From Eurosta solidaginis (Eukaryota; Arthropoda; Insecta; Diptera; Tephritidae), in contig NC_090322.1 of the NCBI RefSeq assembly GCF_040869045.1, positions 170,266,672 through 170,330,671 of the forward strand: a DNA stretch of 64,000 nucleotides. The letters are read 5' to 3'. The notes beneath the pieces are model-generated. The model was not told where the DNA came from, did not search any database, and worked only from the letters and a program-made list of their open reading frames with translations. Below, piece by piece: positions 1 to 10,744 of this stretch. Both the position numbers and the translations under genes were made by a program. Positions within the stretch are counted from its first letter, which is position 1, and each line of letters begins with the position of its first letter.

Positions 1-318
1 ATATTATTTCTAATTGCTGTTTTTAATTACGGGTCCCTTTTTCTCTCTTATTTGAAATCAAAATCTATAAATGAAATTTTGGTTGTAAAGATGGAGACTC
101 GGGCTATTAGCGAGCTTTGGGCAATTTTGGTCGTAGTGCTTTTGTTTAGCTATATTTTCGTTATCGGCAGTTGCTACCAAACGCCAGATGACAGCGCAAG
201 CTGTAAGCTTTAATTGATTGATAGAACAGCTGTTTTCTGTTGATATTTGATAAGAGACTTTTATATTGATTGCGCAAGATGCGCACTGGTCCGGCTCGAT
301 CAGCTTTATAGTCAATAA
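1..318 (+). repeat. Dispersed LTR-like repeat, copy 1 of 2
   Basis: This segment matches the reverse complement of 35215-35556. Shared stretches include GGGTCCCTTTTTC, TTTTGGTTGTAAAGATGGAGA and GATATTTGATAAGAGACTTT, and both end near a GGTCCGGCTCG motif. In the second copy the ends are TGTTAC and CGTTACA, which would fit a short LTR, but no internal domain or target duplication was seen. This copy runs off the left window edge. Positions 319-644 hold nothing recognisable. Confidence 0.6.
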
Positions 319-644
319 AAGTAAATTTTATAGCTAATAAAAAAAATGAATGCCAGCAGAAATTATCTTTTATATACATATGTATGTATATTTCTTCTGT
401 ACGTGTGTTTGTGACTTAACTCCTCCGTGTGTACGTTTCTGAATTTGGTTAGTTTTCTTGTAGATATAAATGGATATGTTGTGAGGTTAAGCACTTCGAC
501 CAATTGGTCTATTGTGTCCTCATTTTCTTCACAACACCACCTCGTCCAAATCAAGTTATCTGAGAAAATCCAGAATGGTTTTCGGCTTCAAAGAGTGTAT
601 ATGACTATTTTATAATTTTGGCGATCCTAGGATCCTAAGTCTTC

Positions 645-1155
645 CTCTCGTGACTGCATCGCATTCCATCAGTCTTCACAACAACAAAAACATGAAGCAG
701 CCACTCTTATGTACATTTACATATTAAAGCTAGCAATACTTATGTAGAAGGCGACGAAGAGCTATTTCACACACACAGATGTAGTCATCAGCCGAAGTAG
801 TTGCTCACACATACACATGGATATGACTATGAGAAACGCATAAACTAAAAATGTACATGTATATAGCTGCTAACCAAGCAGAAGATTCTAGAAGGTGAAA
901 TGTCAAGACCTTTGGCGAAATATCCAGACGAGGCAACAGAGAGTATAAAAGCAGCGCAAGTTGAGGAATGACGAATCAGTTTTAATTTAAACACGCTATT
1001 GGTTGTGAAGTATAATTGTGAAGTACTACTCCTAAAGTAATCTAAATAAAGAGCAGTTTGCAATACTGAATATTGGAGTGATTTATTCAACAGTTTAGCG
1101 ATTCGAACGTTAGCAGAAGGTTTCAAATAAGCGGAATTTCCCTAAATTCGTTACA
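645..1155 (+). mobile_element. Solo LTR, family LTR-A (degenerate)
   Basis: This is one of six or seven copies of an LTR family in the window. Family marks are a TATA box in the context GAGTATAAAAGCAGCGCAAG (about 941-960), the segment CTATTGGTTGTGAAGTATAA, an AATAAAGAGC polyadenylation-like signal, TTATTCAACAGTTTAGCGAT, and a terminal ATTCGTTACA. The 5' border is blurred (CGTGAC where other copies have TGTGAC). It abuts a Helitron 3' end at 1156, so it probably inserted into or beside that Helitron. No internal retroviral-type genes adjoin it. Confidence 0.7.
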
Positions 1156-1334
1156 TTATTTATGGTATGAGTTGTTTGAAATTTGGCACGCCTCCTTGAC
1201 TGGCAATAGGAATGAAGAATTAGAAGATAAAGTAGAAGAGAGTGGGATTGGGAGTGAAGAGGGACAGCAAAGCTCACTTTTGAAATGTAGGCAAATCAAT
1301 TTTCGGGCAAAACAAAGTCTACCGAGTGCTCTAG
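1156..1334 (+). mobile_element. Helitron 3' terminal fragment
   Basis: The segment ends in GTGCTCTAG followed by T, the CTAG|T boundary expected of a Helitron 3' end. The last ~50 bases match the reverse complement of the 3' end of the outer Helitron at 48620 (shared pattern CGGGCA-AACAAAG-CT-CC-G-G). Upstream it is cut by the LTR. From 1336 to about 1985 the sequence is AT-rich and I see nothing else in it. Confidence 0.55.
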
Positions 1335-2063
1335 TATAAAAAATAAATAAATAAATCATAATTAAGCTATTAATTAGCTTAATTTACTTAAAATATTTGA
1401 CTTTTTACTGCTATTTGTAAAATTCGTGGGAACTTAGATACTTATATTTAAACTATATTTGCACAAATTCTTTTTCAAAATAAGTTTAACCTATCAAGGA
1501 ATTTTCCACATGAATGTAGATGTCATGATAAATTTATCAGTTCATGTATGTATGTAGTACATACTTATGTAAATACAAATTGCAGTGGTTTGTTTGTTTG
1601 TTTAAAATTTTATCACTCTGTTATTAAAATGTCAATAAACGATTTTATATTACCAAATATAATAATAAATGCCGTAATGTGAGACAAAAGCACAATAATA
1701 CTCAAGTATGGAAGAAGGATATGGAGGGGACACACAAACAAATAATCGCGGCGAGACTTTTTTTAAATCTCAATTTTATAAACCTATATGACAGTCATTA
1801 AATGAAGCTAAACATGCAAAAGTATTATTCATATTATATATAGAGGATGTCATGGCTAAGCAGGTAGTGCGATCAAACCGAAGGAATAAGGTTCAATTGC
1901 AGGGGCAGGCAGTATAAAAAAATTTAAACTTTTATCAGAAATTATGGTTGAAAAACTGTAGGCTTCATTAATTTGAAGGAACAATTATCATACACAATCA
2001 TGAATGAGGAGAATTTGAGGCCCGGGAAACCATCTTAACAAAACCTTGGTTTTGGCTTCCAGA

Positions 2064-3739
2064 CAGTGGCTTAGTGAGAGGGGGCAAGGGGGGCATCTTG
2101 CACCGGGCGCTGCTCACAGGGGGATGCAAAATGGTCCGCAAAGCAGAACTTCCTTTAACTTGTATTTTTATTATTTAATTTGTATTTTGAAGATCGCGGT
2201 TTCGAATCGAGCTCAAGGCCTAACAATAATTTTTTATCATTATTATTGTTTTTCTTAATTGAAAAAATTTTTAAATTAGAATAGAAGAAAGAAAAAATTT
2301 AGACAACTGCCAAAGCTCGTTGTATAGATCCATTTCGGGAACTGCTAAATTCCTTCATCGGCAACGTTTAGGCGCCGCTGCTATGACCATTCAGCCATCC
2401 GCGATGAAGGAATTTAGCAGTTCCCGAAATGAATCTATACTACGAGCTTTGGCAGTTGTCTAAATTTGTTCTTTCTTCTATTCTAATTTAAAATTTTTTG
2501 AATTAAGAAAAAATTTATCATAAAAATAATAATGATAAAAAATTATTGTTAGGCCTTGAGCTCGATTCGAACCCGCGATCTTACAAATCAGTAGGCCGAT
2601 ATAACAACAAAAATTTGTATTTTTATTATAACTGATTTCTGGAAAATATTGATTTTTGGAAAAAAAATTCTATACTAATGCATGCATATATCCGGCAACA
2701 CTTGCCACAGGTTGCGGAATAATTGAAAGCATATATCTTTTTTCTCACGTTGAACGTTACGATGGGAATTATTAAAAAATGCGTTAACAAAAACTGTCTA
2801 ACGTGAATCTGAAACACGATGGAGCGCGATTAGCGTTATCGTCGATGGGATAGAGAATGTAGTAGAATACTTAGAACAATTAGCAGAGGACACTAACACC
2901 ACAAGTGACACCAGAAGCGAAGCTACAATTATGTTTCAAAATATAATAAATTTTGGTTTCATAACATTTGTTCATTTCTGGTATGAAATCTTAAGGAGGA
3001 TTGATCGTGTGCAGCTCAGATTACAAAATACGGGGATGAATTTTAGAGAAGTGTATCATGATCTTAAATCATTAGCAACTGAACTATTCGAAATCCAAGA
3101 CACTCTCTGTGAAGAAGCAAAAGAAAACGCGAAGTCTCTTTGTGAAAAATGGGATATTGATTGATTGTAAAACGTGTAAGAAGGCGCCGCGAAATGCTCG
3201 GAGAATCGGCTAGAGATGTTGGCCTTTGCGCAGAATGTGAAATTGCTCGCGTTATGAAAAGTGTTCTGGATCGTCTCCAACAAGAAGTACGTGCAAGATT
3301 TACACGACTAAATGACCTTAATTTTAAATTTGCATTTCTTTTAGACGTTGGAAATTTGTTAAACAAGGATAATAACGACTTAGAAAGAAATTGTAAGAAC
3401 CTGGGTGAATTTAATAATACAGATTTCGATAACGTAATATGTCACTGCAAAATATTACTTCGCAGTAGAAAAGAAATTGAACCTAAAACTCCGTTAGAAT
3501 TACTTACTTTTTTAATCTCGTATGGAGAAGATGCTTTTCCAAACTTGCGAGTGGCACTTCAAATACTCTTGACTATCTCAGTATCAATTGATAGCTGCGA
3601 ACGTTCATTCAGCAAATTAAAACTGATTTTGAAATATTTACGGTCAACGATGGAGCAAGGTCGCCTAAGTGACCTAACATTTTTAAGTGTGGAAAAAAAT
3701 ATTTTTCCCCGGGGGCAAGAAAACCTCACTACGCCACTG
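2064..3739 (+). mobile_element. hAT-family DNA transposon, defective, with 8-bp target duplication
   Basis: The left end reads CAGTGGCTTAGTGAG and the right end CTCACTACGCCACTG: imperfect ~15-bp terminal inverted repeats of the CAGTGGCG type typical of hAT elements. Flanks are CTTCCAGA (2056-2063) and CTCCCAGA (3740-3747), an 8-bp target duplication with one mismatch, the size expected for hAT. The element is 1676 bp. It contains a fold-back insertion (2189-2612) and a transposase remnant (about 2885-3739). It sits inside an older minus-strand LINE RNase H fossil: the flanks 1986-2063 and 3740-3970 both match parts of the homologous fossil at 10745-11235. Confidence 0.85.
2189..2612. mobile_element. 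Fold-back (palindromic) element nested in the hAT element
   Basis: Two arms of about 190 bp (2190-2365 and 2403-2582) are near-perfect reverse complements around a ~40-base loop. The arm ends read AAGATCGCGG and CCGCGATCTT. Direct repeats AATTTGTATTTT flank it (about 2177-2188 and 2613-2625), and an AACAACAAAA stretch precedes the right repeat. The arms carry a tRNA-like B-box motif (GGTTCGAATC), and the loop on the minus strand resembles an A-box (TGGCTGAATGGTC). It may be an inverted dimer of a tRNA-derived SINE. The transcript would fold into a long hairpin. Confidence 0.7.
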
Positions 3740-3754
3740 CTCCCAGATCATTAA
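2885..3754 (+). pseudogene. hAT transposase fragment (C-terminal dimerisation region)
   Basis: Two reading frames (2931-3164 and about 3161-3754) form one broken gene: the first ends at a TGA in ATTGATTGATTG and the second continues in another frame, so there is a single frameshift near 3160. The second frame holds the hAT C-terminal dimerisation signature around SCERSFSKLKLILKYLRST, followed by RLSDLTFLSVE. The reading frame runs through the right terminal repeat into flanking DNA, so the last residues are not native. The N-terminal BED finger and catalytic core are missing. Family assignment is firm; function is lost. Confidence 0.85.
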
Positions 3755-3970
3755 GGACTTCGATGCAATCATAGATTGGTATCGATTTCTTTAATTTTGG
3801 CCAGCTCCCGTTTTTCCGTCACCAAATTTTGATCCATCTGTGGTCCAGTCCTCTGAGTGAGGTTAGAATATGGATCCCTGTTTCCCAAAGAGTTTTGTCC
3901 ACAATTGACACCTCCGAATTACGTGAGATTCTGAGCGAAAGGGCCATTAAATCACGGATCTTAACAATAA
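3740..3970 (-). pseudogene. LINE RT-RNase H linker fossil interrupted by the hAT element
   Basis: The stretch is homologous to 11090-11235: both contain CACCAAATTTTGAT or CATCAAATTTTGAT, GGTTTCCCAAAGAGTT-TGTCCACAA and GTGAGATTCTGAGC. The left part, 1986-2063 (TTAACAAAACCTTGG-TTTGGCT), matches 10905-10930. In the better preserved copy this region encodes the first RNase H strand on the minus strand. No open frame of useful length survives. The hAT element splits it, so the LINE is the older insertion. From about 3975 to 4165 nothing is recognisable. Confidence 0.6.
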
Positions 3971-4165
3971 AAACTGAGTTCTATATTTTTTGTTTTGTTT
4001 TCATCGACACTCTTCATTTGCATCATTTGCTCTATTGTCACCGTACTTTGCATAATTAGTCCTATTACAAATGAACAAAGTTTAGACCACTTTTAAACAT
4101 TTTGGTGCTTCGCTCAGCATTTTCGATCCACATTTTCTTTGGTATGGCAGCCGCGTATGACATAA

Positions 4166-4325
4166 ACATATATGTGACTCGGCCAATGAAAATGTGGCTT
4201 ATGACTCAAAAAGGAAACAGCTGTTAAAGATAAACAATGCATTTCTTCAGTTTCTTAGTAGTTTTTCTTTTGAATTATTATTTTTGAGTCATAAGCCACC
4301 TTTTCAAAGGCCGGGTCACATATAT
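4166..4325. mobile_element. 160-bp MITE with ~46-bp terminal inverted repeats
   Basis: The left arm ATATATGTGACTCGGCC...GTGGCTTATGACTCAAAAA and the right arm TTTTTGAGTCATAAGCCAC...GGCCGGGTCACATATAT are reverse complements with few mismatches. The ~70-base centre is AT-rich and holds no coding sequence. The family is not identified. From 4326 to 4544 nothing is recognisable. Confidence 0.7.
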
Positions 4326-4544
4326 AATTCAGTTTGATAGAGGGATGGGAATGTAGACATTTTATCTGATTTTATACTCTTTAAACTACAAATACAGAAT
4401 AATATTCGTTGTCACAACAATTATTTTGTTTAGTGGGAAGAAGCTCTCACATTCTTTATCAAGAGTGAAAATAATGTACAAAAAAATTGCGCATGCAACA
4501 ATTACGCCGCACAGCGAGGCATTTAAAAAGAGTGTCTAAGGTTC

Positions 4545-4900
4545 GGCGGCCGCCGTGGTGTGATGCTAGCGTGCTCCGCCTACCACACCGACAATCCTGG
4601 GTTCACGCCCCGGGCAAAAAAACATCAAAATTTTAGAAACAAGAGAACATGTTTCTAAGCGGGGTCGCCCCTCGGCAGTGTTTTGCAAGCACGTCGAGTG
4701 AATTTCTGCAATGAAAAGCTTCTCAGTGAAAACTCGTCTGTCTGGCAGATGCCGTTCGGAGTCGGCATAAAATAAGTAGGTCCCGTCCCGCCAATTTGTA
4801 GAAAAAATTAAAAAGGAGCACGACGCTAATTGAAAGAGCAGCTCGGCCTAAAATCTCTTCGAAGCTTTTTGCGCCTTACATTTATTTTTATTTTTATTAT
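4545..4900 (+). mobile_element. tRNA-derived SINE, copy 1 of 3
   Basis: The head has a pol III-type internal promoter: an A-box-like GTGGTGTGATGCTAGCGTG and a B-box-like GGGTTCACGCCCCGGG about 35 bases downstream. The body is shared with copies at 7465-7785 and 18030-18389 (landmarks TCGGCAGTGTTT, GATGCCGTTCGGAGTCGGCA, GGAGCACGACGC). The 3' end is GCGCCTTACATTTATTT, followed by an AT-rich tail. No clean target duplication is visible in this copy. Confidence 0.85.
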
Positions 4901-4910
4901 AGTTCGAGAT

Positions 4911-5410
4911 TTTTATGTAAACAAAGCTCAACAAAAATGGAAGAGCACCGCGAGTTGTGCGATTTCAAAAGCCATTTGGCCGGACTACAACGAAAGGGAA
5001 ACAAGGTGTCTGCTGGGGAGATCCAGGGCCGACACCCATAGACTTATAGCGATCTGCACTGGTCACTGGGCTTTAGGCACGCATGCGGAAAAGATGGGTA
5101 TTCCGCACAATGGCCACTGCAGAAGTTGTAAGGACATAGATGAAAAAGAGACTGTCGAGAACTTTCTGTGTAAATGCCCGGCTCTAGCTAGAACCCGTTT
5201 AAGATCATTCGGAGCCCTTTTTTGGAAGATCTAGGAAGATTAGCGGAAATACGGATGGCAAACTTTCTTGATTTTATAAACAACTCAGGCTGATTGTAGG
5301 ACATATCCATGTAGTACTCAGTAGGTTCAAACGAGTTTTATGGCATCAAAACGGCTTTTCATTAGCTTCTTGGGCGACCAGGGTCGCAGCCATTATACCT
5401 ACCTACCCAG
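4911..5410 (+). pseudogene. LINE ORF2 C-terminus and 3' end (RNase H-bearing non-LTR element)
   Basis: The frame from about 4911 encodes the region after RNase H: LIAICTGHWALGTHAEKMG and then a Cys-His cluster CRSCKDIDEKETVENFLCKC, followed by PALARTR. This matches the layout of the minus-strand LINE at 18700-19600. The coding frame shifts at the T-run near 5217-5223; in the next frame it continues (DLGRLAEIRMANFLDFINN) to a TGA at about 5293. A 3' untranslated stretch with CATTATACCTACCTACC follows. Only the 3' end of the LINE is present, as expected of a 5'-truncated insertion. The I/LOA-like clade is inferred from the RNase H plus zinc-cluster order. Confidence 0.8.
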
Positions 5411-5771
5411 GTTTCGACTTTGCAGTGCTAGTTAAAGCTGTCGTTGAACTTGACTACCATTTAACCTTGCCATTTTTTATGCTTAGGCTCATATTTCAAG
5501 AATGGATTTAAGCTATTGTTAAAGTTAATCTCAATGTTATCTCGACACTATGGCCATTTACATAAAATTTTACCACTTATCACAGTTATATATGCCAAAA
5601 GAGAGTTTTCAAACTCTCGTTAACTTAAACTCGCACTGAAAAACTTGGCCTTAAAATCAAATCCCTCAGTAACGTTAGAGTATGCGCAGGTAATCAAATC
5701 AACAAAAAAAAAAAAAAACTATGGAAGTATTCAGTCTATGTGAAGTTTTTATTAACCGACTGAGTTACAGC

Positions 5772-5960
5772 CTAGCGTACCCGGCAGCACTTGTCCTACA
5801 TATACATATTTGGAAAATAGTCCCCGGAAACGGCTTTTCTCTTCCTTTCCCTCTTTTCTCGTTCATTTTCCTCGTCTTTGCCCTTAATCTTCCTGTTCCA
5901 CTCCATATTCTCAATTTCTCCTCCGATTTACTATTTTCTCTCTACATCGCTCTATGATCC
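5772..5960 (-). mobile_element. Probable Helitron 3' end fragment
   Basis: On the minus strand the segment ends in TGCCGGGTACGCTAG, resembling the CTAG-terminated 3' ends at 27428, 33420 and 49294. The pyrimidine-rich plus-strand stretch 5836-5955 resembles the core of the Helitron at 33420. The base after CTAG is G rather than the expected T, and the 5' end is missing, so the call is tentative. The 62-78 residue open frame here is low complexity. Nothing is recognisable from 5411 to 5771 or from 5961 to 7008. Confidence 0.4.
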
Positions 5961-7008
5961 CAATACCAAATATTGGATAGTTGGTTCAAATAGTTTGGAG
6001 GTATAGTAATATTAAATTTCTCCTAATAAGCAAGGCAGAACTTAGATCGAGTTATACGACAGTATATCCTACAGAGTATGAAAGTGTCATAAGATTACGT
6101 TTGACAGCGATTCATTCAATATTGGATAGAGTTCAAATACAAATAATATAAAATTCAACCCTAGTATTGTTAAAGACGGAAGTAATCGTAATTTCTTCAG
6201 AGCTCAGTGTGAAGACAGACATAAGAAGAGCGTAAGTTATTTGTATTTACGTGTGCAAGTCAAAGTTAAGTAATATATAGGATAGAAGTTATTACTCTTG
6301 CTATTTGAATAAAGCTCCCCTCAGAGCTACCACCTTTTCAATATTTTCAATTCAAAAAACAACCGATACCCGGATATCAGATAAAATGTTCAACTGTTTA
6401 CTACGCTAGTCTATTGCGGAATTTCCCCGTCCAAGAATAATAGGTTGCTTCTTAAACTAACTCAACTGACCAGTTTTGACAAGCTTATAAAGACGCGGTC
6501 ACTCGCAATGCTTGCCGTCATCAGGTGCACAACCCTCAACACTTACAAAGACTCTTAAAGTTTGAACTCAACCTACTCCCCAACTGCCTGTATGGTAAAC
6601 ACAAGGCAAGTTATAACACAGACTCAACGCAGTCCTGCCCGGAGCAACATCGGATTAAGCGAAGCCAATTCTCTTTGGACCTTACCCGCATACTTACGTC
6701 AACTAAATAATACTAAATCGACCCTTTTTTTTGCCAATAAGTTGTACATTAGAATCCTAGCGATGCACGAACGGGATCTACTCTTAACTCAGAATTCGAG
6801 GTCACCTTTACGGGTGGTGCAAAACTTATATATAATGCTGCCAAGCACTCGATGACTTCTATTTAAAAATCCCTTATCCTTGGTAGAAAGAACAACAGCG
6901 GACGAAGTTCCCAGAGCTGGAAAACTTCATCGAAGTTGATTGCAGAGAGTCTCTTAACAAAATAGCTTATCGGTGTGTCATAGCAGAGATATGGGATTCA
7001 GGTCACGG

Positions 7009-7409
7009 TTGTTGTTGTAGCGATAAGATTGCTCACCGAAGGCTTTGGGGAGTGTTATCGATGTGATGGTCCTTTGCCGGATACAGATCCGGTACGGTAA
7101 GACAGCACCATTAAGATGCTAGCCCGACTATCTCGGGAACAATTTATATGACTACATTAAACCTTCAGGCCATCCCTACCTCCACACCCTCAAGTTCCAT
7201 GAGGAGCTTGGGGTCGCCAGAGCCTCGTCTGTTAGTGACACAGGATTCGCGGATAGGTGAGGTTGACAATTGGGTTTGGAGAAGCTGTATATTGCGCTGG
7301 CAACCTGAAGGGTTGCGCTACACAGCCCCTTGAATCTGGTATTTTAGTCGCCTCTTACGACAGGTAAGTTGCTGTGTTGCCAACGAACTAGCGGGCAAAC
7401 CTACTGCAC
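7009..7409 (-). mobile_element. (CAA)-tailed retroposon, copy 1 of 2
   Basis: Reading on the minus strand, this ~400-bp unit starts near CCTGTCGTAAGAGGCGACTA and ends in GCTACAACAACAAC. It is homologous over its length to 62405-62815 on the plus strand (shared CGAGGCTCTGGCGAC, AACCCAATTGT-AACCTCACC, GGATCTGTATCCGGCAAAGG). The simple-repeat tail suggests LINE-driven retroposition. It has no coding capacity, so it could be a SINE or the end of a larger element. Confidence 0.65.
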
Positions 7410-7464
7410 TCAAGTTACATTTGAGTTGTCCAACACAACTTATAAATATATGTAGAAAGCGGGA

Positions 7465-7785
7465 TTACCTCTGAAGAGATTTTACATCGAGCTCCTTTTT
7501 AAATTTTCGTCGTGCTAATTTAAATTTTTCCTACAAATTGACGGGACGGGACCTACCGAACGGCATCTGCCAGACAGAGTTTTCACTGAGAAGCTTTCCA
7601 TGACAGAAATACACTCGGAGTGTTCGCCAAATCACTGCCGAGTAGCGACACCACTTACAAATGCTTTTTTTTCTCTGATTGAAAAAACCTGTTTCTAATT
7701 TTTTGATGTTTTTTTGATCGGGACTCGAACCCAGGATGTGGTAGGCGGAGCGGAGTACCACCACACCAAGGCGTTCACAAGCTAG
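7465..7785 (-). mobile_element. tRNA-derived SINE, copy 2 of 3
   Basis: This is the reverse-orientation copy of the SINE at 4545 and 18030. On the minus strand its head has GTGGTGTGGTGGTACTCCGC and a B-box-like GGGTTCGAGTCCC, then GATGCCGTTCGGTAGG and GGAGCTCGATG near the 3' end. It is more diverged than the other two. It sits 290 bp upstream of the SLC41-like exon 2 donor site. Positions 7786-8073 hold nothing else recognisable. Confidence 0.8.
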
Positions 7786-8073
7786 CTTGGCTTCGCATCA
7801 ACAACAACGAAATTTAGTTCCTAGTTAAGCTTAGCTATCCCTTTCTAGGTCAATTGATTTAAATATTAACGAGGCACTTCTAATGGAAGATCATGAAGTA
7901 GACATTTTTTTAGTAGAACTCGTAATGAGTAAGATCCCTCCATCAGCTTTTAATATAATCTTTCTTTAGCGTGACAAAAGCATTTCTCATGCATGTCACA
8001 CGTTAGTAAGGGGGGTGACTTAAACATTTCAAAAGTTTCCACATTTCATTATTTGTCTAGTTATTTAACTTAC

Positions 8074-8426
8074 CTCCACACGTCCCAATATAATGCCCGC
8101 ACCAATTGTACCAACACCAGCCAAAAAGAACGGTATCGACACTTGCAATAGTATTGAGCTCCATTTCTCCTGTTTAATACCTGGCCGATTTAGCGCTAAT
8201 TTCTCATCACTACTACCAGGTACACCGGCAATACTGCTGGCATCTAATGCGCCAATACTGCTCTTGCCACCTCCACCACCACTACCACCACTGCCGCCAT
8301 CAATACGGCCACCACCACCAGCCGTGCCAGGATCTGGTTCTGAGGATGTTATGGACGTCGTGATGATTGAGCTTAATGAACCAGTCGTCGATTGTGGGAG
8401 ACCGGACAATTTGTCATTGTCCGTGT
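8074..8426 (-). CDS. SLC41-like magnesium transporter, internal exon 2
   Basis: This exon is bounded by an acceptor CATTTATTTAG (8427-8428 complement the AG) and a donor GAG|GTAAGT (GT at 8073-8072). It starts with two bases that complete a codon opened by exon 1 and ends on a codon boundary, giving 117 whole codons. The first ~75 residues are low complexity (Ser/Thr, then Gly runs). The end is LLQVSIPFFLAGVGTIGAG, a hydrophobic helix preceded by a Lys-Trp, which resembles the first membrane segment of SLC41 (MgtE-like) magnesium transporters, where a similar IPF-LAG-GT-GAG pattern occurs. The family call rests on this one segment. The following exons, expected on the minus strand below 8074, were not found and may lie outside the window. 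No frameshift or stop is present. Confidence 0.7.
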
Positions 8427-8642
8427 CTAAATAAATGAATGAAAGAAAAGAAAATATAAGAGAAACATTTTTAATTCAAAATTAATTGAGTAAAATGCAA
8501 CAAATCGTTTATATGTATGAAAATGAATAGAAGCACGCTAATATATACGAATAAATAACATGTCTATTTATTTGTTTTGTAAATAAATATTGTAAATGTA
8601 TAAAATGCAAATAAGTAACATAAAAATAGTGAATTAGAAACG

Positions 8643-10000
8643 TATATGAGGAATTTCATAACAAACCCGATATGCATTGAACACGACCGCCCCCCCCCAT
8701 TTTGAAGGAATTTTGCATACAGGTACACTTTACCTATACAAACACAACCTCATTTTTAGAAATTGCATTTTTGAAATTGTAGGCGTGGCAAGGTGTCAAA
8801 GTTGTGAAAAATGCGTGAAAAATGACGGTAATAGGTACTTTTGAGCTGTGATAGCTACGGAATTGCTCAACCGAATTCAAAGGTCTTTGTACCATTGGAA
8901 AGGTATTCAAAACGGCTTTCGGAAATATACACCGTAAAAAAACTTTATTACAGTGTAAAATTTTGTTGTCTCAAAAATAAAATTTTAACTTGGAAAAAAT
9001 TCAAAGTCCAAGTGTTTTGAAATAAAATACATTTTTAATAGAAAGGTCTATTTAATATATATAACATATCCAAAAACTAAAATGGCGCTTTTTCTCTTTT
9101 TTTTTTTATAAAAATTTTTACGTAAATTCATCTCTCTATATTTTGATATCATAGTACTTTTGAGCTGTGATAACTACAGAATGGCTGTACCGATTTTAAA
9201 GATCTTGGTACCAATAGAAGAGTATTCTAATGGGCTTTTCAGAACGTATACCGTAAGAATTTTTATTTCGCTGAAAACCCATTTTTTTTTAAGTTTTTTA
9301 AAAACTAATCTTGGAAAATATTACGAATATCAAGCATTTAAAAACAAAAAAAAATGGTTTTCAGTGTAAGAAAAATTTTCTCAGTGTACGATTTTCATAG
9401 CATTAGCGTAGCGATTAGAATACCTTTCCAATGGTACCAAGATCTTTGAAATCGGTTGAGCGATTCCGTAGTTATCACAGCTCAAAATTACTATGATATC
9501 AAAATAAAAAGGGATGCATTTACTTAAAATAAAAAAAATAAAAAATACGCCATTTTAGTTTTTGGATGTGTTATATATATTAAATAGACCTTTCTAAAAA
9601 AATATATTTTATTTTAAAACGTTTGGCCTTTGAAGTTTTTTTCAAGTAAAAAATTTTATTTTTGAAACAAAAAAATGTTCAGTGCAATAAAATTATTTTA
9701 CAGTGTATATTTTCGAAAGCCGATTCGAATATCTTTCCAATGGTGCCAAGATCTTGGAAATCGGTTGAGCCATTCCCTTGTTATCACAGCTCAAAAGTAC
9801 CTATAACCGTAATTTTTCACGCATTTTTCACAATTTTGACACCTTGCCACGCCCACAATTTTTCAAAAATGGCATTTCTAAAACCGAGGTGATGTTTTTA
9901 TAGGTAAAGTGTACCTCTATGCAAAATTTCATCAAACTCTGAGGGGGTCGGGTTCAAAATGTGCCTTTTTTATAGGTTTTGATATGAAATTCATCATATA
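8643..10000. mobile_element. 1.36-kb fold-back element in the intron
   Basis: The whole stretch is an imperfect palindrome centred near 9315. Paired landmarks: TATATGAGGAATTTCATA (8643) with TATGAAATTCATCATATA (9983-10000), GGCGTGGCAAGGTGTCAAA with TTTTGACACCTTGCCACGCC, and AAAACTAAAATGGCG with CGCCATTTTAGTTTTTGG. A shorter copy of the GTACTTTTGAGCTGTGATA-AC motif (about 9154) is paired with TTATCACAGCTCAAAATTAC (about 9473), so the arms are themselves repetitive. No coding capacity was found. If the gene is transcribed, the intron RNA could form a hairpin of more than 600 bp. Confidence 0.8.
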
Positions 10001-10499
10001 CAAAGGTTTGCCCTTTATGTTTGTGCATCAGTATAGAAGCAACTAAATACCACTGCAAATATTTAAAAATAGTTTCACTTAAAACAAACTTATTTAAATA
10101 ATAAACTGACTTAAATATTTATCGATAAAGCAAATATGATTCAATGTCAAAGGGCTGAGTCACGCAAAATAGTAATTTGACGAAAACTTTGTGCAAAGAA
10201 CCTCAGGTAACCAAATTTCAACTGGTGAAAGAGATGACGGTGTACTTACAAGTTGGGAGTATAAAGAAACAAAATAATAAAAATGAAGATATTTAACAAA
10301 ACGGCTGTCTAATGAACATTTCTGCAAACTAACGTCTGCCTATCTTTTGGCGGAACACCCCCGACTTGTATTAAAAACGCAGGCATCCACCTTTCGTAGC
10401 TTATTATGAATAGGTTTTATTATTAGTTTCAAGCTTTTTGGGAAGAGTTTTGCCAGCATCTCACCTGTAACAACAATTTATTGTTTTATTATATTATAT

Positions 10500-10735
10500 T
10501 AGCGAATATTTATCGTCGACTTATTGGTTTGTTATCGCCAAGTCATCGGCTTCTTATTGATTTCATATGGGCTGGTTATGGCTGCATTACAGCGCTTTTA
10601 TAGTAAAGTTTTATCGGTATGTTTTCTTACAAACCGATGAGTCGTCGATTATAAAACGATAACACACCGATAACAAGTAACACTCCTATAAAAAATCGAT
10701 GGCTTTTCGATAACAAACCGAAAGCTTTTTGACAT
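10500..10735. repeat. Cluster of CGATAACAAACCGA-type motifs in both orientations
   Basis: Several variants of TATCGGTTTGTTATCG and its complement occur here (for example TTATTGGTTTGTTATCGCC, CGATAACACACCGATAAC, TCGATAACAAACCGAAAG). They lie in opposite orientations, so the region can fold on itself. It looks like a degenerate fold-back or minisatellite-type mobile element, not a gene. Positions 10001-10499 have nothing recognisable. Confidence 0.45.
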
Positions 10736-10744
10736 TCAATCCAG

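Noticed and set aside
845..1126. 93-codon minus-strand frame
   Set aside because: Lies inside an LTR and is antisense to its transcript; not conserved in other LTR copies.
4548..4620. tRNA gene
   Set aside because: The A- and B-box-like motifs belong to the head of a SINE present in three copies; the cloverleaf is not complete.
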